Assembly (NCBI GenBank): GCA_023548195.1
Contig: JAJHZJ010000421.1
Location: 789,357-853,356, forward strand
Direction of reading: 5' to 3'
Length of the DNA stretch: 64,000 bases
Source: Bettongia penicillata ogilbyi
Lineage: Eukaryota; Chordata; Mammalia; Diprotodontia; Potoroidae
Shown here: piece after piece, positions 43,591 to 55,524 of the stretch
How the letters are laid out: every line of letters begins with the position of its first letter
Position numbering within the stretch: position 1 is the stretch's first letter
The notes under the pieces: generated by a model
Told to the model about the DNA's origin: nothing
Seen by the model: the letters and a program-made list of their open reading frames with translations, nothing else
Databases searched by the model: none
Position numbers and translations under genes: made by a program

Positions 43591-44445
43591 AATATATGTG
43601 TATGTGTATACACACACGCACACACACATATGCCTGTTGACATCATCTATCCTTTCATTCACTTATTCATTAGTCCATTTCTGTCCTTTCTAATCAAAGA
43701 GGATCAAAATGACATCTCCTGTTCACTTGCAAGTCAAGGCATCACTCTCTTGATGTCATTGATCCTGTTCATGAATCTGTGAGTCATAGTGGCTGCTCCC
43801 TGGGGATCCAACCAGCCAGTTCCAGTTGGGCAGTGTTGCTATTTCCTCCTCCTCCACCTTCTTCTCCTCATCTCCCTCTGCCTACATGGGGAGTCATACA
43901 CCTACATGTGGATGCTCTGTCTAAAGGAATATAAATGTTGATCATTTATACTTCACAAGACACTTTGCAGTTTGAGGACTAGATATTTTTGTTCCATATT
44001 TATTTTATCATTGTTAGTTTTTTTTCTGAAAAACTGGAACAATTAATTCTTTTGGTTTGTGTAGATTTCATTTGTGATTTCTTAAAATACAACTCCAAAA
44101 AACAGGCTTTGTTAAAGCCCATTGTGATTCAAATGGAACTACTGGTATATTGTCCAGCTTTCACAGGCATAGAACAATGAGGTCAGCAGAATGGCCCTAT
44201 AGACCTTCAGTGTTGTAGGTAGCCTAATATTTCTTCTCCCCCACACTTTGTTTTGGAGACTCCCACGAATCTAACTGGTTCTGGCAATATTAGCATCAAC
44301 CTTATTAACTGCGTGTACTTCCTAGGAAAGTATATTGCCAACATAAGCGAATTTATCCACAGCATTCAAAAGTTATCCATTTGCTATAACAGATGATTCC
44401 AGATATGGAAGGTGCAATGCTGACTGGTGGAGAGTTTCTGTTTTC

Positions 44446-45108
44446 CATTTTTTAAAATATTTTTTTCCCAATTGCATGTGAAGATATTTTTTAACTTTCA
44501 TTTTTTAAAAAATTGAGTTCCAAATTCTCTCCCTACTTCTCTCTCTACTTCCTTTCTGAGATGATAAAAATTTCTCATGGAAAACATATTTCTATATTAG
44601 CCATTTTGTGAGAAAAAAATATATCCCCTCCTCCAAAAAATGAAAAAAACTAAAGAAAGTGAAAAATATTATGCTTAAATATATATTCAGACTCCCTCAG
44701 TTCTTTCTCTGAAAGTGTATAGCAGTTTTCATAAGTCCTTTGGAATTATCTTAGATCATTATATTACTGAGAATAGCTAAGTCATTCACAGATGATCAGT
44801 GTATGATATTTCTGTTACTGTGTACAATGTTCTCCTGGTTCTGCTCACTTCATTCTGCATCAGTTCACATAAGTCTTTTCAAGTTTGTCTAAAATCATCT
44901 TACTTCCTTACTCCTTTACAATCATATACCACAACTTGTTCAGCCATTTCCCAATGGATGGAAATCCACTCAATTTCCAATTCTTCACCATCATAAAAAG
45001 GACCACAAATAGGTCCTTGTCCTTTTTTTAATCTCTTTGAGATAAAGACCTAGTAGTGGCATTGCTGGATCATAGGGTATATACAGTTTTATAGTCCTTT
45101 GAGCTTAG
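44446..45108 (-). mobile_element. L1 LINE 3' end inserted in the RTE
   Basis: A T-rich run at 44,446-44,515 (poly(A) on the minus strand) is followed by antisense L1 3' landmarks: 'tatattcagactccctcagt', 'ttatcttagatcattatatt', 'gtgtacaatgttctcctggt', 'accacaacttgttcagccat', 'atttcccaatggatgg'. Flanks 'gagagtttctgttttc' (44,430) and 'gagaacttgttttc' (45,109) may be the target-site duplication. Confidence 0.85.
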
Positions 45109-45149
45109 GAGAACTTGTTTTCTTGTTTTCTTTGTGTTAATTGTCAAGT

Positions 45150-45600
45150 CAAAATTATTATGAGTGGTAGAGAATCAGTCCATACTCTGTTCCATCTTAA
45201 CCTAAGATGCTTTATTGAGTGCACAATTATCTGTGAACAAAAAGTCCCATTCCAAATCTCCTGCCACTTTAGTGTTGGCTTATGGCCTTTTCAAGTTAAG
45301 TAATTTACCATCAGTGCAGTAGCTGACCTTGAAGTTGTTTTTATTCCCATTGAAAGGGTCTGACAACATTGCTGGAAAAAAAAAATCATGCTAAAAAGCA
45401 TGGGAGCAAGCATCCAGCCCTGATTCACTCCACTGGGGACTGGGAAAGCATGAGAAGATTGTCCATTATCCAGAACCTGCATATGGGCAATCATGAAACT
45501 GGCACATAGTACTGATGAACTTCTCTGGGCAATCAAATTTCTCCATGAATTTTCACACACTTTCACAAATGACAGCCTCAAAGTCTTGATCAGACTGACA
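45150..45600 (-). pseudogene. RTE reverse transcriptase fragment
   Basis: One frame reads F-P-V-P-S-G-V-N-Q-G-W-M-L-A-P-M-L-F, the conserved RT block before the catalytic loop (usual form G-V-K-Q-G-C-x-L-A-P). Further on, after a frame change, F-T-D-N-C-A-L-N (about 45,217-45,240) stands where the family has F-A-D-D. The second catalytic Asp is therefore Asn and the enzyme is dead. The next residues (M-E-Q-S-M-D, then L-T-I-N-T-K-K-T) fit the downstream RT blocks. Several stops are present. Confidence 0.75.
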
Positions 45601-45674
45601 AACGTATATAGACCTTGGTTTTGCTCCTGACATTTCTCCTGGAGTTGTCAGAAGCAAAACATCATGTAGACCAT

Positions 45675-45800
45675 TAGTATGTATGTATGTTTATATGTAT
45701 GTGTGTATGTATTATGCCTGAATATATACATGCAAGCATATCTACACACAATATACATACACATTTATACACATGCATGCTTGCATATATACATACATAC
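45675..45800. repeat. (TATG/CATA)n microsatellite
   Basis: Degenerate 'tatgtatgt' and 'acatacatac' units. Not coding. Confidence 0.8.
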
Positions 45801-45804
45801 CCCC

Positions 45805-46595
45805 AGGCATTTTTTCTGATACTACAGGGTTTTAATGCCCGGGATCTCATTGTGGACTCCTTATGTTACTCTCTCCTTAATGAGGCATTTCTTCTAATTT
45901 GGCTGCTCATCTGGGCTCTTTAGGCCTATTTCTTTTTAAAGACCAGATTCAACCTGCCTTGGGTTGAATCCATAGACTGCTGCTTGAGTGCTCCTCCTTG
46001 AAGCTCCTTCTTTACTAGAGTCTTTGCTGCTCTGCACCCTTCTCTTCTGAAAAATGTGTTTCTGCTCCCTCCTGGATGTCCCATCTTCTACTACAGAAGT
46101 AGCTGCACTTTAAAGCAATATTACCAATGGAAGAAGAGAGAAAAATCTTCTCCCCACTTCCTGTCATTTAGTACATTAAGGAGTCACCTCCACAAAGCTG
46201 GTCCTGGAATGTGCTCTCTTGCAATTTCAGAATGCTTGGACTGACTCTAGAGCTGGCATGATTAACTAATTAGAACCTGCAGCAATATGGCCAACTTTGA
46301 ACCAACCAGGGTATAGTTTCTCTTCTAATTCCAGTCAGAGAAATACTTTCACACATCAGAAGGGAACATGGGACATACATTTATATAATGACTCAGTTCT
46401 TATTATCTACCCTTTGTATTCTATAATTATATCAGTTTGATGGTGAACACAGAGACATTTGATCAAAGACCAACAGTCACCCTACTTGCATCAACTTAAA
46501 CATCTAAGGCAATTTAAAGAAGGAACAAAATGATTTGATACATTTTTCCACTTTGCATCTATACTCTTCTAAATGCATGGCAAAAAAAGTCATTA
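45805..46595. other. No recognisable gene or repeat
   Basis: Pyrimidine-rich sequence with only short, unsupported open frames. An LTR origin is possible but unproven. Confidence 0.35.
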
Positions 46596-46599
46596 ATCT

Positions 46600-46790
46600 A
46601 GAAAATCCTTTCAATCGTAGAATTTATCACTAAATGGACCTTAGAGATCATGTGGTGATTCTAATCCAATCCTTTCATTTTTACAAGGGAGGAAACGGAA
46701 AAGTAAAAACGTTTATCAGTCACTGAGATAGTAGGTAGAAGAATCTGGATTTGAATTCTAGTCCTCTGATTTCAAATCTAGAGCTTGTAT
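46600..46790 (-). mobile_element. MIR-like SINE, antisense
   Basis: 'aatggaccttagagatcatg', 'ttctaatccaatcctttcat', 'ggaggaaacggaaaagta', 'ctggatttgaattctagtcc', in antisense order. Confidence 0.7.
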
Positions 46791-46794
46791 TTGG

Positions 46795-48585
46795 GGATAA
46801 CAAGACCAACCCTACATAAGTGAGAATTAGTTGTAACCATAGCTAACTTTAGCAAATCCATCCTGTAGCTCCTGAACCATGGACAGTTACAAGACCTTGG
46901 TTACACAGTATTTTACAAAGTTTTTGTTGAACTCCTTTGCACTGGGCCATCTATGTTATGTTACAGTCCCTTGGTTAAGCACACACTTGAATAAGGAAAG
47001 AAGTGAAGGGGAAGGGAATCAAAGGTAAAGGAAGGGTGGGGTGCAGAAAAATAAAAGATAAAAATAAATAAAAATAAAAGAATCAGTCAGTTTTTCCTTC
47101 TTAAATCCTTTCTTAAAAACAAGAGAGTATACATTACCCTCTTTCAGGAAACAGCAAGCATTGTAAGCTAAAGCTAATTTGGTGATATAGTCCTCCAAGG
47201 TGAGAGTAAGTCCTTGTCAAATCTTTGCATTAAGTGAAGAAGATGAGAAAGGAGATGATTAATAGTAGTGAGGAAAGCTCCAATCGTCCTAATGCCAAAA
47301 AAAGAAAGAATAATGTCTTTGAACTCTGCATTGATAAAACAAATAGTTCCCTTCACCTTTGCAGCTTTATTTTACATCTATTGTGATATGTACATAATGC
47401 AATTTTAAAATTTCTTTTATGCAAGCTTTTCAATTAACCAATGCTTTGATTTCTTTAGATTTTATTTCAGAACTTTAGAGATGTAATCTTTTCCTTATCA
47501 ATGTTTTTTATCTCAAATATATTTTTCAACATGACAACAAAAAAGCATACATTTCTATACTCTTAAGTTTTATTCATGAAATCATCTAAAGATATGGAAT
47601 GGCTAAGTTCGGTAAGCAAATATTTTGGCAAAAAAGTATCTTTTTGGAGCGATTATTTAGGGGTGATACAAAAAATATGATAAATATGCTTTGCTGTTGT
47701 TGCTGTTGTTGTTTTCTGGATAGACCAGTGCAAGTCTCATGCTCTGAGTAAGAGATGTGCTGCTTGGGAAGCAGAAAAACCATGGCTCATATACATGGAC
47801 TACATTTCTCCGCTTTTGCCCTACCCTGGCCCCAAAGGAAAAGAAAACAATCTGAAAACTCAACTGGACCAGGGCACCATGCTCAAACCATTATCATCAC
47901 TTTCCAGTTGTGTAAAACGTAAAATTCTCCTTGCACAAATACTGTCACTTCTCAGACGCGATGGAACCCTGGTACCATGCAAATCAATATCTCCTTTTCA
48001 TTGAGTATACCAATGTAAATAAAGTACTCAGAAAATAACAGACATTAATGGATACCAACAATTTCTTTATTAACTCTTAAAAACATTTCCTAGTAGTCAT
48101 TGAACTATACAAAAACACACAAAGGTTCTATGATTTCATTAGAATAGGCAGAACTAAAACTAGGATGACCTATTTAGGGTTTCCCACTAAGGTGTAAAAA
48201 TCGAAGAGAGCAGGGCTGCTCCTCTATAGCTGACTTCCAGTCCATCATCTCACCCAACTTGTGGTTCATTCCCTTGAATGGTGGTTGATTGCTACACTCA
48301 CAGCATGCTATGACATGCCTTATCAGCCTGCTTTCCTTCAATGTTGCATCTTTCTTCCTCTTTCCAAAGGTTAAAAGAAGAGTCATTTGCCATTGACTAG
48401 GCTATAGGGTTAGCCACCTTCTAAAGAGTAGAAGATCCCGTCCCCATTATAACTGACTACATTCAAAGTATATTATACTGTGTATTGCATCATCCAACTT
48501 CTTGGGAGCCATAATGACAATTTATGGCTCTGAACAGAGAGAATATCCACTATGATTGTTTCCCACTAATATAAAACATGACCTT
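46795..48585. other. No recognisable gene; (TGT)n at about 47,693-47,712
   Basis: Unique-looking DNA with a short GTT/TGT run. Overlapping frames on both strands around 47,600-48,000 give no recognisable domain. I see no transposon here. Confidence 0.4.
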
Positions 48586-48589
48586 CCTG

Positions 48590-48735
48590 TGTCTTCCATA
48601 CAACCTAGAGTACTGTATGAGACACATAATAATTAATTGACTTGTCCAGTCACACAGCTACTTTCAGAGACAGAATTTGAATTCAGAAATTCACGACTCC
48701 GAGACCAGTGCTATTATGCCACCATACCTCTTTCC
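48590..48735 (-). mobile_element. MIR-like SINE, antisense
   Basis: 'ttgacttgtccagtcacaca', 'gacagaatttgaattcagaa', 'ccagtgctattatgccacca'. Confidence 0.7.
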
Positions 48736-48739
48736 TTAT

Positions 48740-49495
48740 GCAGGCATAGTCTTATAATAACTATTTAAGGACATAGATATTTCTAATAAAAAAATTATAG
48801 ATCATTCCTTTTATATCCTAAAAAAAGATTTCAAATATAAAATGTTTTCACACATCATTGAATATATTTTACCTGTATTTCCAATACCACAGTGGTTATG
48901 TTGTCCTATTAAAACTCTTTATTTCTCTTTCATTGAAATCTGATAATAGCCACCATTCTGCCCCAAAATCTACTGAAGTATTATCTCAGAAACAATAACA
49001 ACAACAGCATATTTCCATAACTAAAGCAATTTAATTTTTGAGGGCAGACTTCACCAAATAAGAAAAAATTGACATAATAACATCTTCAGCTTTCAGTCAT
49101 GAATACATATTATCAAAAAGCCTGTAAAAATGGACACTTATATTTGATCCAGAAACCACTTCATACATAAAGCTATTTCAGCTGCAAATTACCTATTTTG
49201 TATGATTGAAAGTAGCTGTTTTATGAGTGACAGGCACCATAGAAATAAATTATTTAAAACAGAATAATTATTTTTGACAAGGTACAGTAATGGCTACCTA
49301 GTTCTGCATGTAGAGAAAGCATATTTTTCACAATTTAGTTTTCTCTACTTAAAATTTTTATATCATTTTATCTCAAATTTCTTATTAGCTGATAAGAAGG
49401 CTACTCTGAATTTTCAAAGGCTGTATCAGTAGAGTAGAAACCCTTGTATACCTAAGTGTACTGAAACTGTGTCCTACTGCTTACTCTTCTTAGAG
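48740..49495. other. No recognisable gene or repeat
   Basis: AT-rich DNA without open frames of note. Confidence 0.4.
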
Positions 49496-49499
49496 TACT

Positions 49500-49620
49500 T
49501 ACTTCTTCTTAAGCTTTCTTAGGGCAGAAAGTTGTGTCTTTTAATCGCCAGCACTTAACAGCACCTAACACGGAATAGGGATTTAATACATGCCTGTGGT
49601 TTGTGTTTGATTGACGTTTT
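49500..49620 (+). mobile_element. L2-like LINE 3' end
   Basis: 'gggcagaaagttgtgtcttt', 'cagcacttaacagcacctaa', 'cacggaatagggatttaata' follow the L2 tail order. Confidence 0.5.
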
Positions 49621-49834
49621 CAGACTGGAAGAGATTCAGATATAGGCCCACCAATGGACTTTTTATTACATCTGAGCATCAACCTAGCTGAATTTGATGG
49701 ATAAATAGATAAATCATGGAGAAATGTCCAAAGAATGATGAATTGTTTGGGATCCAGCAAGTCTTGAAAGTGGCTTCTAAGGTACAGAGAGAGTGCAGTC
49801 TGAATCAACTAAAGCACTTTTGATAACTGATAAC

Positions 49835-49950
49835 TGTGATATAGTAGAAAATAGACCTCGAGGTTGGTAAAACCTGAGTTCAAATGCTACCTTTCATCAT
49901 CACTGGCTTTGCAATCAGTCATTTATTCTTCAGTGGCTTCTACGACTTAA
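49835..49950 (+). mobile_element. MIR-like SINE fragment
   Basis: 'atagtagaaaatagacctcg' then 'aaacctgagttcaaatgcta' and 'ctggctttgcaatcagtcat' in sense order. Confidence 0.6.
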
Positions 49951-50060
49951 GAGATATAAACTGGCATTGGCAGTAGTATGGGGAATTGCAGGACTGAGGT
50001 CTGGAATAGGTTGGGGAAGGAGTGCCTGCCAGAGAGTAAGATGCCCATGATTGACTATCA

Positions 50061-50263
50061 CAGGGGTGAGGCATCTGAGGCCTGGAGGTTATATGTGACC
50101 TGCTAGGTCCTTGGGTGTGACATTTTGACTGAGTCCAAGTTTTACAGAAAAAAATCCTTTTATTAAAGGGATTTGTTCTGTGCAATTTGGATTTAGTCAA
50201 ATGGCACACTTGAGGACCTAGGGGGCCACATGTGCCCTTGAGGCCACAGGTTCCTCACCACTA
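50061..50263. mobile_element. Palindromic MITE-like DNA transposon (hAT-type ends)
   Basis: About 203 bp. The left half ('caggggtgaggcatctgagg', 'gacctgctaggtccttgggt', 'gactgagtccaagttttaca') is the imperfect reverse complement of the right half ('aatttggatttagtcaaatg', 'gaggacctagggggccaca', 'aggccacaggttcctcacc'). The two arms cover nearly the whole element and meet in a short T/A-rich loop near 50,155-50,170. The CAGGGGTG end resembles hAT transposons. It has no coding capacity. I could not confirm an 8-bp target-site duplication. Confidence 0.8.
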
Positions 50264-50269
50264 ATGGAA

Positions 50270-50635
50270 TAACCTGCCTTGGGTACAGACAATGAAAGAA
50301 GGTAGCTCTGGCTACAGCTATGTTGCTATCTTCCATTCTAATATTTCTTTTTCACACTCCAATGAATTTTCTTATGTTTGCCAGTGGATTCATGCACCAC
50401 ATACTGATCTGGAGAATAATTCATGAAGATTAACATACCAACAGCCACAAGCCCATTCCAACTATTGACATTTGCTTATTTGGTGATAGCTAAGTAACCC
50501 CGTCCATTTTCAGTATTATTCATATATTTAAAAACATCAAACAGTCAGATAAGATTACTGTAACCAATATAAGTTGAAAAAAATGAGAAAATTTAAATAA
50601 GCAGTAGCCTTTATTTCCTCATTTTTTTTTTAGTT
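50270..50635. other. No recognisable gene or repeat
   Basis: AT-rich with A and T runs toward 50,630. Confidence 0.4.
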
Positions 50636-50639
50636 TTTG

Positions 50640-50930
50640 TTTTTAGTTGCACTTCTGATCTCATCACTTGCTTGCAACTATTCTCCAAGGCAATAAATGA
50701 TCTTTTACTGGTAAGTTTAATGATATTTTATCTATGTTCAAATATCCTGAGCTCTGAAGTTTTTGATACTGTCAGTCATGCCCTCATCACAGACATTTTT
50801 ATTCCCCTTGGCTTCTGGGACAGTGATTTCTGTGGGTTCCTCTCCTGTTTGTCAGACTAATGATCATTCTTTGCCCTCTGCCAACTCAGTATGGTACTTA
50901 ATAAATGCTTCTTAAATTGAATTGGCTTTA
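50640..50930 (+). mobile_element. L2/CR1-like LINE remnant
   Basis: 'gatactgtcagtcatgccct', 'cccttggcttctgggacagt' and 'ttcctctcctgtttgtcaga' resemble the 'F-D-T-V-x-H ... L-G-F/S-W-F-x-S-Y-L-S-D' blocks of L2/CR1-type reverse transcriptase, followed by an 'aataaatgcttctt' tail. Weak, very diverged. Confidence 0.4.
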
Positions 50931-50934
50931 CACA

Positions 50935-52055
50935 GAATAATAATTTTACTTATATGTACATTTTCTTAAATATCTGGAAAAATAATGAAGTAAAGGACAC
51001 CCTCCATATTTCCCATATCAAATACATAAGCAGGGATCCGGATAATTAATCTATAGTTGTGATACAGAACTTCAATTTAGGAAAAAAATTTAATTAAAAG
51101 ATTGGGGTCTGATGATTAGAAGATCAAATCCAAACAATAGTATTAAGCATTTTACATAACTGGGATTTTTATAGATACAGCTAAGTTCTGATTATTTCGA
51201 ATAAGGAATCCAGAAAGCAGTTGCATGTATTTGAATTCTCACTATTCAAAGTTAAAATCATGTAAAGCATTGGAATTGGTCCCAGACCAATGGAAATACA
51301 TAGTACAAATTGGAATAAAGTCACCATGTCATGGGATTCATTATTCACACTAATTGAGACCTAGCTGTCTTTCAAATAGTGTAATATATTATATTTTATA
51401 TTATTGATCTCTCAATGAAATGAGATGAGAAAGAAAACACAAGGATGATGGATCTGCTTCCAAGATGAATTATTACTATTCTGTTTGTGAGCCCTTTCTG
51501 AATACAAACTACCAACCAATGGTTCCTGGGAATTGTTGAATGGGCAAGTAAAATCATAATGAATATCTCACTATGAGAAATTCTCTGGAAAAAGTCAAAT
51601 GCTATATCTTTCCTCATTTTAGTGACTAAACCCAAGTCTCTAGATATAGGGAAACATAAAACAGTGCAATTTTAATATATCCTAAGAAGGAAAAGTAAAA
51701 TTCAATTGTAATTCTTGGCCTTCCACTGATACTTTATCTCTAATTTTCTGAGGAAACAAACAAATAGAGGACACTACAGTAACAATCAGAACTGCTATCA
51801 TTGCCTGATAACAAGTGGTCAGATGTCTTTTTCAGCTTTCATGATGAAGCATTAATTCTATGTGTGGCAACCCCAGGGAGAAGCAGTAATCCACCATTTT
51901 TCCCCTGTACTATGGAATATGAAAGGTATCAAAGGGATAGGCATTTAGGCAAGGAATTGCCTGGGATATTTAACTTGAAGGCAGTTGCCTAAGATTGTCT
52001 GATAGGGGACACACTTTAAAACAAAGAGAACTACCACCTTATGATACAAGAGGCT
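50935..52055. other. No recognisable gene or repeat
   Basis: AT-rich. Open frames at 51,396-51,635 (minus) and 51,801-51,992 (plus) have no recognisable features. Confidence 0.4.
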
Positions 52056-52059
52056 GTGA

Positions 52060-52560
52060 CCTAAGAGGTTGTATCAGTAAGCACCCCAACATACACAGGG
52101 GCTTGTTATCACAGGTTCTTATATTTGCATTTCTAAAAGGAAAGCAACATTTAAAAGGTTAATAATCTCCTTTAATCAAGCACATATGTCATTCACCAAT
52201 AGATAAAAATACAAGAAAAGAAATAAAGACTTCCAGTTGTCTGACCATTATATACAAACATAGTCACCAGAGAGGGAAGCACCAACATCTGGATTTTCAA
52301 AGCCAGAGGGTTGCTTAGAGGCTTCCAAGAACTTCATCTGGTACATAAGACTTCTTCAAAAACTAAGCCCCAAAGTAAAACCTCACCCTCAGAGTATTTA
52401 TACATTTTTTAGAGCCAGAGGGCATCAAAACCCATGAGAACCAGTTCCTCATTAACAAAAGGTGTAGGTCTTCCCACAAATCTTGCCAGGACCATTAAAG
52501 AGTGGGGAAGATCTTCTTTAATCACATTATTCAATCAGAGGTACTTTATACTAAAACAAA
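52060..52560 (-). mobile_element. Retroviral-type LTR, antisense, same family as 37.25-37.99 kb
   Basis: Shared blocks with the 37-kb copy occur in the same order. TATAAATAC on the minus strand (about 52,395-52,404) is the TATA box. No internal retroviral sequence is evident nearby. Confidence 0.65.
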
Positions 52561-52564
52561 AACA

Positions 52565-53025
52565 GCAAAAGATCCTACTTTGCTTCCTCTTACAGAGGTG
52601 CTGGTTCTTTTATCCAAACTTTAGGCTTAGAGCAGAATATAAGGGGAGACACATGAGAAAACATCCCCATAAATTTATGGGAAGATAGGCCAAGACCATT
52701 ACCTTGCCTATAGCCTCCAATGATCAGCCTGTGAATTATTCACCTGGACTTCATCTAGTTCTCAGCACCCAAAAAGGATGTTGAAGAGATAACAAATGTA
52801 ATGAGTAATAGGCCAAGGAAATAGTGGGAATCATTTGAGGTGTAATGAGATGGAGTGATCCATGTCCTATAACATTTAGATCAAAATGTTTTGGGGAGTG
52901 ATCTCTCACAAATATTGTCATTGAGCATACCTGGGCACAGAAGATTAGGGACTAAGTGGAGTGTAGTTGAAAGCCACATTCTAGGGCCCATAACCAGTAC
53001 CTTAATATGAATTGTTATCTAGTAA
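52565..53025. other. No recognisable gene; possible LTR continuation
   Basis: No clear boundary with the LTR. No coding support. Confidence 0.35.
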
Positions 53026-53029
53026 ATGT

Positions 53030-53920
53030 ACTTTTATCTCAGTCAATAAGCATTGATTAAATGCTAGTTACATTCCAGGCATTGTGTTAAACACTGAGTA
53101 TAGAAAGAAAGAAAAAGAAAGAAAAAAGAGAAAAGAAAAAAAAGGCAAAAAAACCCAGTCCCTGCTCTTGAGGAGCCTACAAATTAATAGAGGAGATAAG
53201 ATGCAAAGAACTATGTATAAACAAGATATAGGAAGGATAAATAGGAAATAAACAACAGTGGTAATACATTAGAATTGAGAGGGATTGAGAAAGGCTTTTT
53301 GTAAAAGGTGTGATTTTATCTTTTATCTGGGACTAAAAGGAAGCCAAGAAAAAGAGATCAAGAAGGAGAGCATTACAGGCATGTGGAATAACCAATGAAA
53401 ATGCTTGGAGAAGAGATGATAGACTTCTTGTTCAGTCAGAGTCACTTGACTGAAGAGTATATGAGGAGGTATAAGGAGAATCTTGTAAAGGGGGCTTGTG
53501 AAGGGTTTATGAAAGTTAAGAAGGGCTTAGAATATCAAACATATAATTTTGTATTTGATCCTTGAGGTGAGAGGGAACCACTGATGTACAGTCAATGGGG
53601 ATGACATGGTTGAACCTGAAATGTAAAATTCCTGTAGTAGCTGAAAGGAGGTTGGAGTCAAGAAAGACTTATAGCAGGCACAGCAACCAGGAGACCCTTT
53701 TAATAATATAGGCAAGCAGAGATGAATACCTGCTCCAGAGTGGTGGTGGTATCAGAAGAGGGAAGAGAAATATTCAAGATATTACAAATGTGAAAATGAC
53801 TCATCTTGGTAACTGATTGAATTTGTAGGAGAGGGAATGAGACATAGTAAGAAGTCATCTAGATTATAAACCTGCAGAACTGGGGGATTGTTAGTACCAC
53901 TGACAGAAATAGGGAAGTTT
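53030..53920 (+). mobile_element. Ancient interspersed repeat, left part (family unassigned)
   Basis: Runs from 'attgattaaatgctagttac', 'aggcattgtgttaaacactg', 'ccctgctcttgaggagccta' through 'gcattacaggcatgtgg' and 'gaggtgagagggaaccactg' to the HAL1/L1 junction. The text resumes at 55,220. It contains a (GAAA)n run (53,103-53,150). It resembles a widespread old mammalian repeat, but I do not name the family. Confidence 0.55.
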
Positions 53921-55147
53921 AGGGGCAGAGCCAAGATGGCATAGCAGAAAGATGGACCTGCTCTAGCTTTCCCCCAATAGCCCATAAAATGCCAGTAAGA
54001 AATGACAATAAACAAATTCTAAAGCAGCAGAAGTGATAAATTGAAAGAGTGAAACAGATTTCCAGCCCAAGACAACCTGCAAGGCTGACAAGAAAGGTCT
54101 GTCGCACCAGGCTCAGAACAGAGCTTAGGTCATCCTTGGCCACATGGCACAGACAGGACTGGAGCAGGCTTCAAAGTGAGGAATCACAGGTAACAGTTGC
54201 AGTTCCCAGATTTTTCAAACCACAAACAACAAAGACAGCTTCAAAGGTCAGTAAGAAAGCTCTTTCATCTGGGTGAGAAGGGAGCGTGATCCAGCCCCAG
54301 CCTCTTCCCCAGTGGCAGCAGCCACTTTTGGAGCCCTTGGCCTAAAGGGCTGGGGGAAATGAGCAGCTGATTTGAGTCTCAGTTCCTTGAGTGGTGTCCT
54401 GGAGAGGGAATCCTACTCGCAATTCCAGGGCAAAAAAAGAATGCTTCTGGTTGCTCACAAACCAGAGCACAGGCCAGGAAAGGAGTAAAGTCTTCCCCCT
54501 TGATTGTGCCACCTTGGAAGAACTGAGGAATTGCAGGTCCCTACAGTATAACTTCTACTTGACAAAGGACTCAAAAGTCAAGTAACTGGCTGGGAAAATG
54601 CTCCCAAAAGGGGGAAAAAAGATAAGACTATAAAAGGTTATTTTCCTGGTGAACAACTATTTTCTTCTATCCTTTCTAATAAGGAAGAACAAAGCATACC
54701 ATCAGAGGAAAACATCAAAGTCAAGGCTTCTACATCAAAAACCTCCAAAGAATGTATGCAATGGTCTGAGGTCATGGAATAACTTAAAAAGGATTTTGAA
54801 AATCAAATAGGAGAGGTGGAGGAAAAATTGGGAAGAGAAATGAAAGCAATAGAAGATAATCATGAAAAGCGAGTCAACAGCTTGCTAAAGGAGACCCCCC
54901 CCCAAAAAAAAAAATGCTTAATTTCCTGTTTCATGCTGTACAGGCAATGGAGTATAGAAATCTGCTTTGTCCTACAGAAAAATAGAGAGGAAAGGGGATG
55001 AAAGAAGGATGGGCAATAGAAGGGAGCACAGACTGGAGGAAGAGGTAGATGGGTGCTTGGGGTGGAGGGTGGCGAGAGATAGGGACAAAATTTTGAATAC
55101 AAATTCTTGCGGAAGTAAATGTTGAGAACTGAAAAATAAATAAATTA
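53921..55147 (+). mobile_element. L1/HAL1-type element, internally deleted
   Basis: Starts 'aggggcagagccaagatggc'. The 5' UTR runs to about 54,597. The ORF1 start (ATG 54,598) reads M-L-P-K-G-G-K-K-D-K-T-I-K-G-Y-F. At 54,896 the coiled-coil part is interrupted by a C/A-rich run, and the sequence then jumps to the 3' UTR ('cagactggaggaagaggtag' to 'gttgagaactgaaaaataaa'). The tail has grown into a (TA)n/(TG)n repeat. Flanks 'ggaagttt' (53,912) and 'gaaagttt' (55,221) are a probable short target-site duplication within the older repeat. Confidence 0.8.
54598..54900 (+). pseudogene. Truncated L1-type ORF1 (N-terminal part)
   Basis: The N-terminal basic segment, acidic linker and first coiled-coil heptads are readable (E-E-K-L-G-R-E-M-K, then H-E-K-R-V-N-S-L-L-K-E-T). 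An in-frame stop occurs near 54,781 and the frame ends in the C/A-rich junction. RRM and C-terminal domains are absent. Confidence 0.75.
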
Positions 55148-55167
55148 TATATATATATACATATATA

Positions 55168-55220
<53 letters not shown>
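55148..55220. repeat. (TA)n/(TG)n microsatellite in the retroelement tail
   Basis: Alternating TA with a TGTGTG core follows directly on the A-rich tail. Confidence 0.95.
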
Positions 55221-55224
<4 letters not shown>

Positions 55225-55520
55225 GTTTGAAAGAGGCTAGTATTTGAGCAGAAAGAAAATAATTTCAGTTTTGGACATGTTGAGTTTCAAGTATCTCCAG
55301 TTCAAGTTTTGTAATAAGCAGTTGTAGGAGTCAGACTATAGATCAGCTATGAATAATAGGCACAGAGATGGTAATTAAGAAACTGATGAGATCACCAAAT
55401 GAAGCAGCATGGAAGTTGAAAAGGACTCATGACAAAACCTTGAGGGACTCCCATGGCCTAGATAAAGATCCATCAAAGGAATCTGAGAAGGAACAATCAA
55501 ATTGATAGAACAAAAATAAA
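55220..55520 (+). mobile_element. Ancient interspersed repeat, right part
   Basis: Continues the element of 53,030-53,920: 'tttcagttttggacatgttg', 'agtttcaagtatctccagtt', 'ccttgagggactcccatggc'. Confidence 0.55.
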
Positions 55521-55524
55521 AGTT

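Larger units (their letters stand above)
43680..45660 (-). mobile_element. RTE-clade LINE, 5'-truncated, split by an L1
   Basis: Two minus-strand segments (45,660-45,110 and 44,445-43,680) read as one element across an inserted L1. The distal one holds reverse-transcriptase blocks, the proximal one the RT C-terminal region and the 3' tail. The tail's plus-strand text ('atcaaagaggatcaaaatga') links to the RTE-derived short elements elsewhere in the window. RTE LINEs move by target-primed reverse transcription and also mobilise SINEs that share their tail, such as Mar1. The endonuclease part is missing. Confidence 0.75.
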
